Shown here one piece after another: positions 7,481-17,298 of a stretch of DNA of 41,549 nucleotides; within the stretch, counting starts at the first letter, position 1, and every line of letters begins with the position of its first letter. A program made the position numbers and the translations under genes. Below the pieces are notes generated by a model. That model had not been told where the DNA came from. It did no database searches and was given only the letters and a program-made list of their open reading frames with translations. Origin of the DNA: Bacteroidetes bacterium HGW-Bacteroidetes-21 (GTDB lineage: Bacteria; Bacteroidota; Bacteroidia; Bacteroidales; GWA2-32-17); assembly GCA_002840935.1 (NCBI GenBank), contig PHDH01000008.1, positions 1 through 41,549 on the forward strand, read 5' to 3'.

Positions 7481-10456
7481 ATGAAAAAGCTAAGCCTAAA
7501 ACGACTTTCCATTGTTATTCTTCTGATGGCGTTGTTTTCCTTCACTGGAAAAAGTCAGGAAATTATTCACGGATTTAAGCTGATTGAGAAACGTTTCGTA
7601 AAAGAAGTCAATGCCGACTGTTACTACTTTGAACATGTCAAAACCGGTGCTAAATTGTTGAAAATTGCTGCTAAAGACGATAATAAAACATTTTCAATAA
7701 CTTTTACTACTTTGCCTGAGACAGATAACGGCATTGCACACATACTTGAACATTCTGTACTCAATGGGTCTAAGAATTTTCCGGTAAAAAGTCCTTTTGA
7801 CGTTTTATCAAAAGGATCTATGAATACTTTTCTGAATGCCATGACTTCTAGGGATGCCACAAGTTACCCCTTTGCCAGCATGAACGAAAAAGACTATTTT
7901 AATCTAATGTATGTATACATGGATGCAGTCTTTAATCCCCTGCTATATACTGAGCCCCGAATTCTCAAACAAGAAGGCTGGCATTACGAACTAACTTCAG
8001 CAGATGCACCACTTACATACAAAGGAGTTGTATACAACGAAATGAAAGGTGCTTTTTCAAATCCTCAAAGAGAACACATGTCTTTCATTCTAAAAAGCTT
8101 ATACCCTGATAATGTATATGGATGGGAGTCAGGCGGTCAACCAACAGCCATTACTACACTTACGCAAAAACAATTTGAAGATTTTCACAAAAAATACTAT
8201 CACCCTTCCAATGCATACATTTTTCTCTATGGAGATGCAGACATGAATAAGGAATTAGAATTTATCGATTCGAAATATTTATCGAACTACAATAAATCGA
8301 CCGAAAAAATTGCGGTAAAAGAGCAGAAAGCTTTTCCCGAAATGAAAAAACTTCATGCCTATTACCCTGTAATGGAAGGAACTCCGGTGAAAGACAAAAC
8401 ATCATTTTCCTTAAATTTTGTAGCCGGCATGGCCATGGATTATACAGAAAATATGAGTCTGAATATTTTAGCAGAAGTACTTGTCAATCAAGAATCGGCG
8501 CCCGTACGACTGGCACTTCAAAAAGCCGGCATTGGTCAGGATGTTTCTGCCATGAATCTCGATTACAGAAAATCTGGTTTTACTATTTTGGTTGAGAACG
8601 CCAATCCTGAAGATAAGGACAAATGTCTTGAAACTATCATGACCGCCCTAAAGGAAGTTGCAAAAAACGGGGTAAATAAAGAAGACCTTCAGGGGGTATT
8701 GAATCGTTACGAATTCAGGTATCGTGAAGGAAGTAATGCACAAAAAGGGATAACCTACCTTAACCGGGTAGAATCGGGTTGGGTTTTTGGAAACGACCCT
8801 TTCATGGGACTGGAATACGAGAAGCATTTATCAGCAGTTCGCAACGGCCTAAAAACAAGATACTTTGAAGGACTTATCGAAAAATATATGCTAAACAATA
8901 CCCATGCCGCCTATATCACCTTCGAACCAAAGCCAGGTTTGGATAAAGAAAGAAATGAGCAGACAGAAAAAGAATTGCAGGCATATAAAGACAAATTGAC
9001 TCCCGAACAAATCAAACAATTAGTCAAAGAAACAGAAGAACTGATTGTATATCAGAACACCGAAGACAGCCCCGAAGCTATAGCAACAATCCCCATGCTT
9101 TCGTTGTCGGACATCAATCCCACTTCGGCATATTTCACTTGCAAAGAAAGTTCTGTTGGCAAAAACAAAGTTTTGTATTACGATGAATTTACCAATGGTA
9201 TAATCTATTCGAATCTAATGTTCGACCTCAGGGTATTGCCTCAGGAATTGATTCCCTACGCCTCTTTACTTTCAAGCATTGCCACATCCATGAACACCGA
9301 TAAATACAGTTACGGCGATCTCAATCAGGCGTTGAATATGCACACCGGTAGCTTTAGCACATACGTTACAAGCTATATTGAAAACAACGACCAAAACCTG
9401 CTTCGTCCCTATTTTGTTGTCCGTTCGAAAATGATGAACGATAAAACAGATAAGATGTTTGAACTAACCCGCGAAGTTATTCTTGGATTAAAACTCAACG
9501 ACAAAGAAAGATTAAAAGAAATCCTTTCACGTCAGCAGGCCCAACTTGAAAACCAGTTAGGTCGCGACGGTTATGGTGTTGCCTATGGAAGAATTAATTC
9601 GTACCTCACACCTCAGGGGATGTACGATGAATTATGCGAAGGATTGGAATATTTCTGGTTTTTAGATGACCTGACAACCCATTTCGACGAAAAATCGACT
9701 GAGATTATCGACAATCTGCAGAAAGTTGTTACCACTTTATTCGTAAAAGATAATATGATGGCAACGGTGACATGCGGCAATAAAGATTTCGCGACCTTCA
9801 CTCAGGGATTGACAAATTTCAGCACCAAACTTCCGGCAACTGCTCCTGTTTTAAAATCATGGAATCTCAAACCTGAAAACAAAAAAGAAGGCATTATAAC
9901 GACCTCCAAAGTACAATACGTTTTTTCCGGTTACGACATTAACAAACTGGGATACAAGTGGGATGGAAAAATGAGAGTGATGAATCAGATACTTTCGACA
10001 GACTTTCTGTATACTCAGATTCGTGTCGTTGGTGGCGCCTATGGAGGAAACAGTCGAATTTCAAGCGATGGACTCATGTTTTTCAGTTCCTATCGCGACC
10101 CCAATCTCAAAAACACGCTGGATGTATACGACAAAGCAGGAGATTATCTTGATAAATTTGAGGCCGACGAAGCTACCATGACGCGCTATATCATTGGAAC
10201 AATATCCGAACTGGATGCACCACTTACCCCACAGCAAAAAGGAAATATTTCTTTCGCCTTCTATTTTAACAAACGCAGTAAAGAAGACGTTCAACGTGAA
10301 CGTACAGCCATATTACAGACCAAAGCAGCAGACGTGAAAACCTATGCAAAAATGATTCGCGATGTAGCTGCACAGAAAGTCATTTGTGTTTATGGAAACA
10401 CAGAAAACATTCAGGCAGAAAAAGGACTATTTAAACAGATTATTAAAATTAAATAA
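7481..10456 (+). CDS. M16C zinc metalloprotease, PreP/insulinase-like
   Basis: A 991-residue protein with an N-terminal signal-like segment (about 8-26) and the inverted zinc motif HILEH at 87-91 (ligands H87 and H91, catalytic base E90). The third ligand is probably E187 in VVYNEMKGAFS. Size and the NEMKGAFS segment fit the M16C presequence-protease (PreP) branch, in which four homologous domains form a closed chamber that degrades short unfolded peptides. The signal peptide suggests a periplasmic role in clearing peptides, perhaps cleaved signal peptides. Only the N-terminal half carries an intact zinc site, as is usual for M16C. A strong hairpin follows about 35 nt after the stop. Confidence 0.9.
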   Translation: MKKLSLKRLSIVILLMALFSFTGKSQEIIHGFKLIEKRFVKEVNADCYYFEHVKTGAKLLKIAAKDDNKTFSITFTTLPETDNGIAHILEHSVLNGSKNFPVKSPFDVLSKGSMNTFLNAMTSRDATSYPFASMNEKDYFNLMYVYMDAVFNPLLYTEPRILKQEGWHYELTSADAPLTYKGVVYNEMKGAFSNPQREHMSFILKSLYPDNVYGWESGGQPTAITTLTQKQFEDFHKKYYHPSNAYIFLYGDADMNKELEFIDSKYLSNYNKSTEKIAVKEQKAFPEMKKLHAYYPVMEGTPVKDKTSFSLNFVAGMAMDYTENMSLNILAEVLVNQESAPVRLALQKAGIGQDVSAMNLDYRKSGFTILVENANPEDKDKCLETIMTALKEVAKNGVNKEDLQGVLNRYEFRYREGSNAQKGITYLNRVESGWVFGNDPFMGLEYEKHLSAVRNGLKTRYFEGLIEKYMLNNTHAAYITFEPKPGLDKERNEQTEKELQAYKDKLTPEQIKQLVKETEELIVYQNTEDSPEAIATIPMLSLSDINPTSAYFTCKESSVGKNKVLYYDEFTNGIIYSNLMFDLRVLPQELIPYASLLSSIATSMNTDKYSYGDLNQALNMHTGSFSTYVTSYIENNDQNLLRPYFVVRSKMMNDKTDKMFELTREVILGLKLNDKERLKEILSRQQAQLENQLGRDGYGVAYGRINSYLTPQGMYDELCEGLEYFWFLDDLTTHFDEKSTEIIDNLQKVVTTLFVKDNMMATVTCGNKDFATFTQGLTNFSTKLPATAPVLKSWNLKPENKKEGIITTSKVQYVFSGYDINKLGYKWDGKMRVMNQILSTDFLYTQIRVVGGAYGGNSRISSDGLMFFSSYRDPNLKNTLDVYDKAGDYLDKFEADEATMTRYIIGTISELDAPLTPQQKGNISFAFYFNKRSKEDVQRERTAILQTKAADVKTYAKMIRDVAAQKVICVYGNTENIQAEKGLFKQIIKIK

Positions 10457-10488
10457 GACCAAAATGTAATATAGTTTTTTCCAGGAGT

Positions 10489-10522
10489 TAAAAAGAGGTC
10501 TGTTTAAAAGACCTCTTTTTTT
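10489..10522 (+). terminator. Rho-independent terminator after the M16 protease
   Basis: AAAAGAGGTCT (10491-10501) pairs perfectly with AGACCTCTTTT (from 10509) around a 7-nt loop, followed by T residues. It separates the protease gene from the parAB operon. Confidence 0.88.
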
Positions 10523-10786
10523 ACTATTTCAATATATTAATATACAGCGCTTTACCAGCTTGTCAATAATAGAGAATGACCATATTTTCAATCAAAAATA
10601 TTTTTCTCCAACATGACTCTTATTTTGAAAAAAGTAGTCTCTCCACAAAATTGTCAAATTTTAATCAACAAAAAAAACTGTTGATATCTTCACCTTTTAA
10701 ACATTGTTTTGTTAAAAATGGCATACGGTCGGATAGTTTGTCCGGCAAATAAATAACTAATTTTGTCCCCTTAATACTTATGTAAA
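10523..10786. other. Leader region of the parAB operon
   Basis: AT-rich non-coding DNA between the terminator and parA. It contains the small inverted repeat ATCAACA (10664-10670) / TGTTGAT (10679-10685) around an A-rich loop. It also has a possible promoter: TTTTG at 10707-10711 and TAGTTTG at 10734-10740, which is one base short of TAnnTTTG. I saw no copy of the common parS sequence TGTTTCACGTGAAACA. Confidence 0.4.
10707..10740 (+). promoter_or_regulatory. Possible promoter of the parA operon
   Basis: TTTTG at 10707-10711 and TAGTTTG at 10734-10740 are separated by 22 nt, and parA starts 46 nt further on. The -7 box lacks one base of the Bacteroidota consensus TAnnTTTG, so the call is tentative. 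Confidence 0.3.
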
Positions 10787-11590
10787 ATGGGAAAAGTAAT
10801 TGCTTTAGCCAATCAAAAAGGGGGCGTCGGAAAAACCACTACCGCTATCAATCTGGCAGCCAGTATGGCCGTCCTCGACTATAAAATTCTAATTATTGAC
10901 GCCGATCCTCAGGCCAATGCTACATCGGGTATGGGTTTCGACCTAAAAACAATAAAAACAAGCGTATATGAATGCCTTGTAGACGACATAGATCCCAAAA
11001 ATGTGATACTTGAAACGCAGATGAAAAATCTGTGGTTACTTCCTTCGCATATTGATCTGGTAGGTGCTGAGATAGAAATGCTCAACCAACCTTCGCGTGA
11101 GAAGAAGATGAAGAATATGATAGACAAGATCAAAGACGACTACGATTTTGTTTTTATTGACTGTTCTCCTTCACTGGGGCTCATTACGGTGAATGCTCTT
11201 ACTGCATCCAATTCTATTATCATACCTGTTCAGTGTGAATATTTTGCATTGGAAGGTTTAGGCAAGCTGCTGAACACCGTAAAAATCATTCAGCGTCAAC
11301 TGAATCCTGAGCTCGAGATCGAAGGATTTTTGCTCACGATGTTTGATTCCCGTTTGAATCTTTCCAATCAGGTATTGGAAGAAGTCAGAAAACACTTTCA
11401 GGATATGGTCTTTGATTCTGTCATAAGTCGTAATGTTAAATTGGGAGAAGCACCCAGTTATGGCAAACCGGTTATTCTGTACGATGCTGCTTGTGCTGGT
11501 TCCACCAACTACCTGAATCTGGCTCGTGAGGTATTGCAAAAAAATGAAATGACAAGAATTAATAACGACGAAAAAATACTGAACGGATGA
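10787..11590 (+). CDS. parA: Chromosome-partitioning ATPase ParA (Soj)
   Basis: A 267-residue deviant Walker A ATPase: KGGVGKTT at 11-18, Walker A' [11 protein letters not shown] at about 37-46 and Walker B FVFIDCSP at 121-128. There is no N-terminal helix-turn-helix extension, so it is the short Soj-type chromosomal form. ATP-bound dimers coat the nucleoid and are stripped by ParB-parS complexes, which moves the replication origin. It overlaps parB by 4 nt (ATGA), a sign of translational coupling, and heads a seven-gene same-strand run. Confidence 0.95.
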   Translation: MGKVIALANQKGGVGKTTTAINLAASMAVLDYKILIIDADPQANATSGMGFDLKTIKTSVYECLVDDIDPKNVILETQMKNLWLLPSHIDLVGAEIEMLNQPSREKKMKNMIDKIKDDYDFVFIDCSPSLGLITVNALTASNSIIIPVQCEYFALEGLGKLLNTVKIIQRQLNPELEIEGFLLTMFDSRLNLSNQVLEEVRKHFQDMVFDSVISRNVKLGEAPSYGKPVILYDAACAGSTNYLNLAREVLQKNEMTRINNDEKILNG

Positions 11591-12444
11591 ATGCAAAAAA
11601 GAATGTATTAGGCCGCGGCCTGGGAGCGTTGATTGAAGATGCAGGCTCCCGGACAGAGTCCGGAAACACCCGTGAAATTTACATAACACAAATTGTTGCC
11701 AACCCTTTCCAACCCCGCACAAAATTTGACGAAGAGAGTTTAAAGGAACTGGCAGCTTCTATTGAGAGAATCGGCATTATTCAGCCCGTCACTGTCAGGA
11801 AGACAGGAGAAGACCAATATCAGCTTATTTCCGGCGAGCGTAGGTTTCGTGCCTCACAGTTGGCAGGTCTGACAACCATTCCCGCCTATGTCCGCGAAAG
11901 CGACGATACCGGTATGCTCGAAATGGCTTTAGTTGAAAATATTCAGCGCGAAGATCTTGATGCCATCGAAATCGCTTTATCCTATCAACGCCTTATCGAG
12001 GAATGTCAACTGACACAAGAAACCATGAGCGAAAGGGTCGGTAAAAAAAGAACGACGGTTACCAACTACCTGCGTCTACTAAAACTTCCTCCCGAAATTC
12101 AGTTGGGTATTCGTGAAGATAAAATCAGTATGGGGCATGCCCGCGCACTGGTCAGCATAGAAGACACCGACACTCAGATAATGCTGTTTGAGCAGATACT
12201 ACGTTACGACTTTTCGGTTCGTCGCATCGAAGAAATAGTCAGGAACCTCAGTCACGAACAGGAAGAGAAAAAACCCCGCCGTAAAAAAAGTACTTCACAA
12301 AAAGAAGCTCGGTCGAAAATAGCAGCCAGCCTTGGATGCAAAGTCACCATCAACGCTAAAGACAATGGCACTGGGAAAATCACCCTGGCTTTTAATAATC
12401 AGGAAGAATACGAAAAACTGGTAGAAAAACTCAGTAAAAACTAA
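11587..12444 (+). CDS. parB: Chromosome-partitioning protein ParB (Spo0J)
   Basis: A 285-residue ParB. The N-terminal GRGLGALI (9-16) matches the conserved segment that contacts ParA. The CTP-binding region shows GERRFRAS (83-90) and ENIQREDL (117-124), followed by a helix-turn-helix around 143-166 for parS binding and a C-terminal dimerisation segment. ParB loads at parS, slides as a CTP clamp and recruits SMC in studied bacteria. It is translationally coupled to parA; the DUF5683 gene follows after 4 nt. Confidence 0.95.
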   Translation: MNAKKNVLGRGLGALIEDAGSRTESGNTREIYITQIVANPFQPRTKFDEESLKELAASIERIGIIQPVTVRKTGEDQYQLISGERRFRASQLAGLTTIPAYVRESDDTGMLEMALVENIQREDLDAIEIALSYQRLIEECQLTQETMSERVGKKRTTVTNYLRLLKLPPEIQLGIREDKISMGHARALVSIEDTDTQIMLFEQILRYDFSVRRIEEIVRNLSHEQEEKKPRRKKSTSQKEARSKIAASLGCKVTINAKDNGTGKITLAFNNQEEYEKLVEKLSKN

Positions 12445-12448
12445 TATT

Positions 12449-13045
12449 TTGAATAAACTAAGAATATCCAGAAAAACTGCATACTTTGCTCATGCTCTGG
12501 CTATTCTTTTTTTTATTTCCATATCTTCCTTCGCTCAAACAGATACTTCGCTGAACAAAAAAACGACCGATACCACTCAGGTAAAAAAACATTCTCCCGG
12601 CCGTGCCACATTATATTCGACCATCATCCCCGGCCTGGGTCAGGCATACAATAAAAAATACTGGAAGCTACCCATAGTTTACGCAGGTATTGGAGGATGT
12701 GCTTACATGGCAGGGTTCCATCAGTCCCGCTATAACGCCTTCAGAGACGCCTGGAATGAGCTGAATTCGACCAACCCCAGCGGTTCTATCGAATTCGATG
12801 GATACACCTACACATTAGAAGGATTAAGTACTGGAAAAACCTATTACCGCAGAAACCGGGATTTATTTGTTATATTTACCGCCGGAGTTTATCTCCTGAA
12901 TATTGTAGATGCCAATGTGGACGCCCATTTATACGATTTTGATATCAGCGACGATCTGTCGCTTCGCATTCAGCCAGCCCTTATTCCCATGGCAAACTAT
13001 CCATTTACCGGTACCGGTTTTTCATTTAAATTTAGTCTGAAATGA
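12449..13045 (+). CDS. DUF5683 membrane/envelope protein, TTG start
   Basis: A 198-residue protein with a signal-like N-terminus (hydrophobic 10-26, ending in SFAQ) and the DUF5683 core: STIIPGLGQAYNKKYWKLP, then glycine-rich hydrophobic helices at about 68-82 and 130-145. DUF5683 has no proven function. In Bacteroidota it commonly sits between parB and a LysM transglycosylase, so a role in wall synthesis or cell division is a guess from context. The start is TTG: it gives the signal peptide at residue 1, while the first ATG codons lie far inside the conserved domain. The stop overlaps the next gene's ATG by 4 nt. Confidence 0.82.
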   Translation: MNKLRISRKTAYFAHALAILFFISISSFAQTDTSLNKKTTDTTQVKKHSPGRATLYSTIIPGLGQAYNKKYWKLPIVYAGIGGCAYMAGFHQSRYNAFRDAWNELNSTNPSGSIEFDGYTYTLEGLSTGKTYYRRNRDLFVIFTAGVYLLNIVDANVDAHLYDFDISDDLSLRIQPALIPMANYPFTGTGFSFKFSLK

Positions 13046-14586
13046 AAAGATTTTCCTTTATCCTTTTTCTATTCCTCGCCCCCTGGGTATGCTCCGCGAA
13101 TCAAGGTCGTACGGACGATTCGTTAAAAGTACTCCAGGATGTAAACATTGAAGATTTTACCAACTCGCTAGATAGTCTTCTGAACAAATGGTATGTGCAA
13201 AACACACTGCGATTAAACAATCAGGAAAATGACTTTTACCTGGCCAGCGACTCTTTTACCAATCCCATTTTTTCGGACACCATCATGATGGAAAGACTTA
13301 AGAGTATTAATTGTTATGTCGAACTATCCTATAATGAAATCGTACAGAAATTTATAGACCTATACTCTATTAAAAGAAAAAGACTGGTCGGTATTATGAT
13401 GGGCCTCTCCGATTATTACTTTCCTATTTTCGAAGAAGCACTTGATGAATATGGCGTTCCCCACGAGCTTAAATATCTGCCCATCATAGAATCCGCTCTT
13501 AATACTCAAGCTGTTTCTCGAGCAGGAGCTACCGGATTATGGCAGTTTATGTACTCAACAGGTCGCATGTACAATCTCAAAATCAATACTTTTGTAGATG
13601 AAAGACGCGATCCGGTATTGGCCAGCAGAGCAGCTGCCCGTTATCTGAGCGATCTATACAAAATATACAACGACTGGCCATTGGCTATTGCAGCGTACAA
13701 CTGTGGTCCAGGAAACGTAAACAAAGCCATCAAACGTTCAGGAAAAACCAGTTATTGGGAAATTTATAATTACCTGCCCCGAGAAACCCGTGGCTATGTT
13801 CCAGCTTTTGTTGCAGCCGTTTATGTCATGAATTATTACAAAGATTACAATATTGTTCCCGTTAAAATTGAATATCCCATTTCTACTGATACACTTATGT
13901 TAACTCAACAAGTGCATTTCGGACAAATTACTGCGGTATTAGGACTTACTCCAGAAATCATCCGCGACCTCAACCCACAATATAGAAAAGATATTGTTCC
14001 AGCTGTTAATGACACCTTACCCTTGCGCCTGCCTTCAGATTACAGTCTAAAATTTATTGGTTTACAGGATTCCATTTTTAATTATGCCGACTCGCTGTAT
14101 TTTAAAAGTTTTTATGCTGAAGTTCCCAATGGGAAAAATCGCAGTATTAGTAAACCATATACCAGTAGTGTGAAAAATGGAGAAGAGGTGGTTTATGTTG
14201 TCAGAAGTGGCGATAACCTTGGCGCTATTGCCCAGAAGTATGGCGTAACTGTTTCTCAGATTAAAGACTGGAATGGATTGAATTCTAATAATATTCGGGT
14301 AGGTCAAAAACTTGATATTTATTCACGTAAAGGAAAATCTCAGACAACAAAAACAACAGCTACCACTCAAAACAATAACGAAAGTGGTGGAAATTCAGCC
14401 CAAACAAGTGCATCTACCATTAACACCAATAATCTGGTGTATTATACGGTAAAATCGGGGGATAATTTCTGGTCTATTTCGCAAAAATTTCCAGGTGTTA
14501 CCAATACGGAAATTATGGAATGGAATGGCATTACAAATGCCCGCAGTTTAAAGCCGGGACAGAAATTAAAAATTTACAAAAAATAG
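13042..14586 (+). CDS. Membrane-bound lytic murein transglycosylase with LysM repeats (MltD-like)
   Basis: A 514-residue secreted protein: signal peptide 1-19, SLT goose-lysozyme-like domain about 120-270, two clear C-terminal LysM domains (about 384-427 and 467-512), plus a degenerate LysM-like segment near 288-335. The catalytic glutamate is E150 in PIIESALN, followed by AGATGLWQFM (161-170) and AAYNCGPGNV (217-226). It cleaves MurNAc-GlcNAc bonds to give 1,6-anhydro ends while LysM modules hold glycan. A serine/threonine/asparagine-rich linker separates the LysM units. It overlaps DUF5683 by 4 nt. O-acetylated MurNAc blocks such enzymes, which is of interest given the acyltransferase genes downstream. 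Confidence 0.92.
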   Translation: MKRFSFILFLFLAPWVCSANQGRTDDSLKVLQDVNIEDFTNSLDSLLNKWYVQNTLRLNNQENDFYLASDSFTNPIFSDTIMMERLKSINCYVELSYNEIVQKFIDLYSIKRKRLVGIMMGLSDYYFPIFEEALDEYGVPHELKYLPIIESALNTQAVSRAGATGLWQFMYSTGRMYNLKINTFVDERRDPVLASRAAARYLSDLYKIYNDWPLAIAAYNCGPGNVNKAIKRSGKTSYWEIYNYLPRETRGYVPAFVAAVYVMNYYKDYNIVPVKIEYPISTDTLMLTQQVHFGQITAVLGLTPEIIRDLNPQYRKDIVPAVNDTLPLRLPSDYSLKFIGLQDSIFNYADSLYFKSFYAEVPNGKNRSISKPYTSSVKNGEEVVYVVRSGDNLGAIAQKYGVTVSQIKDWNGLNSNNIRVGQKLDIYSRKGKSQTTKTTATTQNNNESGGNSAQTSASTINTNNLVYYTVKSGDNFWSISQKFPGVTNTEIMEWNGITNARSLKPGQKLKIYKK

Positions 14587-14599
14587 GCAATTCTGTAGT

Positions 14600-16051
14600 A
14601 TGTCACCTTTTCGCAGCCTGCTTTTTATTCTCTGCGTGCTTACCTTTCTTTTCCTAATAGCATGGGCTGTTCCAGCGGGAGGAATTCACATTGGAAAACT
14701 CGAACTCAATTTCCCTACGCTTCAGAATATTCTTAACCCAGAGAATGTGGAATATGCAGACATCACAAAGATCATTAGTGATACGACGCAAGAAAAAACA
14801 GACTCAACACTGGCCGAACTGAAAGAAATTCCCGACTCCCTTTTCGCACAAACCATTTCCGACATTTTGCATCCTTTACAGTGCGTCGACAGTCCCGGTA
14901 CAGCATTATGGCCATTCTACGAACAACTTCTAAACAACAAAGGTCTCATCCGCGTCATTCATTACGGCGACAGCCAGATTGAAGGAGACAGGATAACAGG
15001 TTATCTGCGTCAACGTTTTCAGGAACGTTTTGGTGGAGGAGGCGTTGGTTATATTCCTGCTGTGAAGGTCGAAAATGTCAGTCTGGCCGTCGAGATAGAA
15101 AATACAGGCGACTGGAAAAGGTACACTATTTATGGAAAAAGAGATACCAGCATTCAACATAAAAAATATGGTTTCGCCGGCTCTTTTGCACGGTTCTCAC
15201 CTCTTGCCATAGATTCGGCTCATACAAAAGATCCTTATGAAGCTTCGTTAATGATTAGCCCCAACAGCTCATCATACAAGAATTGTTTTGCGTTCGACAA
15301 ATTCAAACTGCTTCTAAATACTTCCACCAAGCCTGTTATTGCCGAACTTTCGACCAACGATAGTCCCGCCGATTTTAAAATACTATCTGCCAACGAAGGC
15401 TATCAAGTAGCCGAATGGGATATCCCACAAAACTGCAAACAAATAAAGCTAGACTTAACATCAGAGTTGAGTCCCGATATACTGGGTATGTTTTTGGATA
15501 AATCTACGGGCATTGCTTTCGACAATATTCCTATGCGTGGTAGTTCCGGCACCGACTTTACGCGAATGGACTTTTCGTTACTTAGCAATATTTACAAGGA
15601 TCAGAATGTGGGACTCCTTATTTATGAGTTCGGCGTAAATGTTGTTCCCGGTGAAAAGGACGACTATAGTTTTTACGAAAACTGGGTATACTCCCAATTG
15701 GTCTTCCTAAAAAAACTGACACCTAATGTATGCATTCTTGTTATTGGTGTGTCTGATATGTCAAAAAAATCGGGCGAAAACTACGTCTCATGGCCTAACA
15801 TTGTAAAAATCAGAGACGCTCAAAAGAAAGCCGCATTCCGTGCTGGATGTGCCTTCTGGGATATGTACGAAGCCATGGGCGGAGAAAATTCCATGCCTTC
15901 GTGGGTCAATGCCGACCCTCCTTTGGCGGGCCCCGATTACACCCATTTTAATCCCAACGGAGCCCGGATTATTGCCCGACTATTATACAAAGCCATGATG
16001 TACGATTACGAAACCTATGCCCGCAAACATCCCCCCGTACAGACGCCATGA
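14600..16051 (+). CDS. SGNH/GDSL hydrolase-fold envelope protein (first copy)
   Basis: A 483-residue protein with an N-terminal membrane anchor or signal (about 5-24) and an SGNH fold starting near 115. Block I is HYGDSQIEGD with the presumed nucleophile S125; block V is DYTHF with D446 and H449. It belongs to the large-insert SGNH families that partner MBOAT proteins in O-acylation of exopolysaccharides or peptidoglycan (AlgX, PatB-type). Such proteins can work as O-acetyltransferases or as esterases; sequence alone does not decide. Its stop overlaps the next SGNH gene by 4 nt. The acceptor here is unknown. Confidence 0.8.
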   Translation: MSPFRSLLFILCVLTFLFLIAWAVPAGGIHIGKLELNFPTLQNILNPENVEYADITKIISDTTQEKTDSTLAELKEIPDSLFAQTISDILHPLQCVDSPGTALWPFYEQLLNNKGLIRVIHYGDSQIEGDRITGYLRQRFQERFGGGGVGYIPAVKVENVSLAVEIENTGDWKRYTIYGKRDTSIQHKKYGFAGSFARFSPLAIDSAHTKDPYEASLMISPNSSSYKNCFAFDKFKLLLNTSTKPVIAELSTNDSPADFKILSANEGYQVAEWDIPQNCKQIKLDLTSELSPDILGMFLDKSTGIAFDNIPMRGSSGTDFTRMDFSLLSNIYKDQNVGLLIYEFGVNVVPGEKDDYSFYENWVYSQLVFLKKLTPNVCILVIGVSDMSKKSGENYVSWPNIVKIRDAQKKAAFRAGCAFWDMYEAMGGENSMPSWVNADPPLAGPDYTHFNPNGARIIARLLYKAMMYDYETYARKHPPVQTP

Positions 16052-17298
16052 GAATATTTTTATACCTCTTTTCCCTTTTACTTTTCAGTTCGCTCTGCAG
16101 CGCACAGGACATCCCTTTTGGGGATTATCAGCAGGCCTACCCTTTTTTAAATACAAAAGAAAATAAACTGATACTTCCCAAAGACAATCAAGCGCTGGAG
16201 TCTTTTTTCTCCAAACTGACCGAGATGCAAAAAAAAGGGAATACAAATGTAAGAATGTTACATATTGGAGACTCGCATATTCAGGCTGATTTCTTTTCAG
16301 GTCGCGTAAGGCAGCGGTTTCATCAAACATTTTATGGTTGCAATGCAGGACTAGAACTGGTTTTCCCCTATAAAACAGCCAAAACCAATGGATCCTATCT
16401 TTACGCCATTGAAACTGGTGGAGAATGGACATCTTGTCGAAATATTCTTTCTGGTGCCGCTGGCTGTAATCTGGGCATCACAGGAATCTCTGTCACCACA
16501 GCCGACTCCGCTGCATGGTTCTCCATCCGTATGCGAAAAAAACTACCCCTGAGCTACGACTTTAATCAGATAGCCATTTGCACTAGCATAGACTCAGTAA
16601 AATCCTTCAATATTTCTGTCCCCGGCTTCGAACACCAAAAAACGGACACTACCGAAACCTATGTCTGTCATTTTTTCAAGTCAGATGCCTATGTCGACAG
16701 CACCTGTATTTTTGTAGCGAAGTCTGACAGCATGCAAAAACAAGTTACAATAAACAGCGTACTTTTAGGCACTGGAGATCCGGGGATAATTTACAATTCA
16801 ACAGGCATTAACGGAGCAGATGTCGCAGCCTATCTACGCTGCCCCATGTTTGGTCCTCAACTGAAGGTGATGAGTCCGGAACTTGTTATTATTTCTCTCG
16901 GTACCAACGATTGCTACATGGAAAACTGGGACAGTGCCCTTTTCGAAAAAAACCTAGATAGTTTTGTCGCCCTCATTCAAAAAACACTGAACAACCCGGC
17001 CATTATTCTCACTACTCCCGGTGATCATTTCCGCAAACGCAAATATTACAATACCAACTTATATGTTGCCCGCAACATCATTTTCAGAATAGCTGAAAAA
17101 CATCAGACGGCTATTTGGGACCTTCATACGATTATGGGAGGATACAAATCCATACTCGACTGGGTTAGCAGTGGATTGGCCGTAAGGGATAAAATACATT
17201 TTACCAAAGAAGGATATTTTCTGCAGGGCGACCTGCTTTTCGAAGCCATTATTTCGGCCTGGTCTGATTTTATAACTAAAGATTATGCTGCTCGATAG
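16048..17298 (+). CDS. SGNH/GDSL hydrolase-fold envelope protein (second copy)
   Basis: A 416-residue protein with a signal peptide (1-19, SLCSAQ). Block I is LHIGDSHIQAD with S76, block III is SLGTNDCY, and block V is DKIHF with D381 and H384, so all catalytic residues of the SGNH family are present. It is a diverged tandem relative of the preceding gene, sharing the layout GDS.I..D...G..RQRF, but keeps a more canonical GTND block. It is probably periplasmic and part of an O-acylation pathway with the MBOAT protein whose gene overlaps it. Confidence 0.82.
   Translation: MRIFLYLFSLLLFSSLCSAQDIPFGDYQQAYPFLNTKENKLILPKDNQALESFFSKLTEMQKKGNTNVRMLHIGDSHIQADFFSGRVRQRFHQTFYGCNAGLELVFPYKTAKTNGSYLYAIETGGEWTSCRNILSGAAGCNLGITGISVTTADSAAWFSIRMRKKLPLSYDFNQIAICTSIDSVKSFNISVPGFEHQKTDTTETYVCHFFKSDAYVDSTCIFVAKSDSMQKQVTINSVLLGTGDPGIIYNSTGINGADVAAYLRCPMFGPQLKVMSPELVIISLGTNDCYMENWDSALFEKNLDSFVALIQKTLNNPAIILTTPGDHFRKRKYYNTNLYVARNIIFRIAEKHQTAIWDLHTIMGGYKSILDWVSSGLAVRDKIHFTKEGYFLQGDLLFEAIISAWSDFITKDYAAR

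Noticed and set aside
10523-10786. parS site upstream of parA
   Set aside because: The only inverted repeat (ATCAACA/TGTTGAT with an A-rich loop) does not resemble TGTTTCACGTGAAACA.
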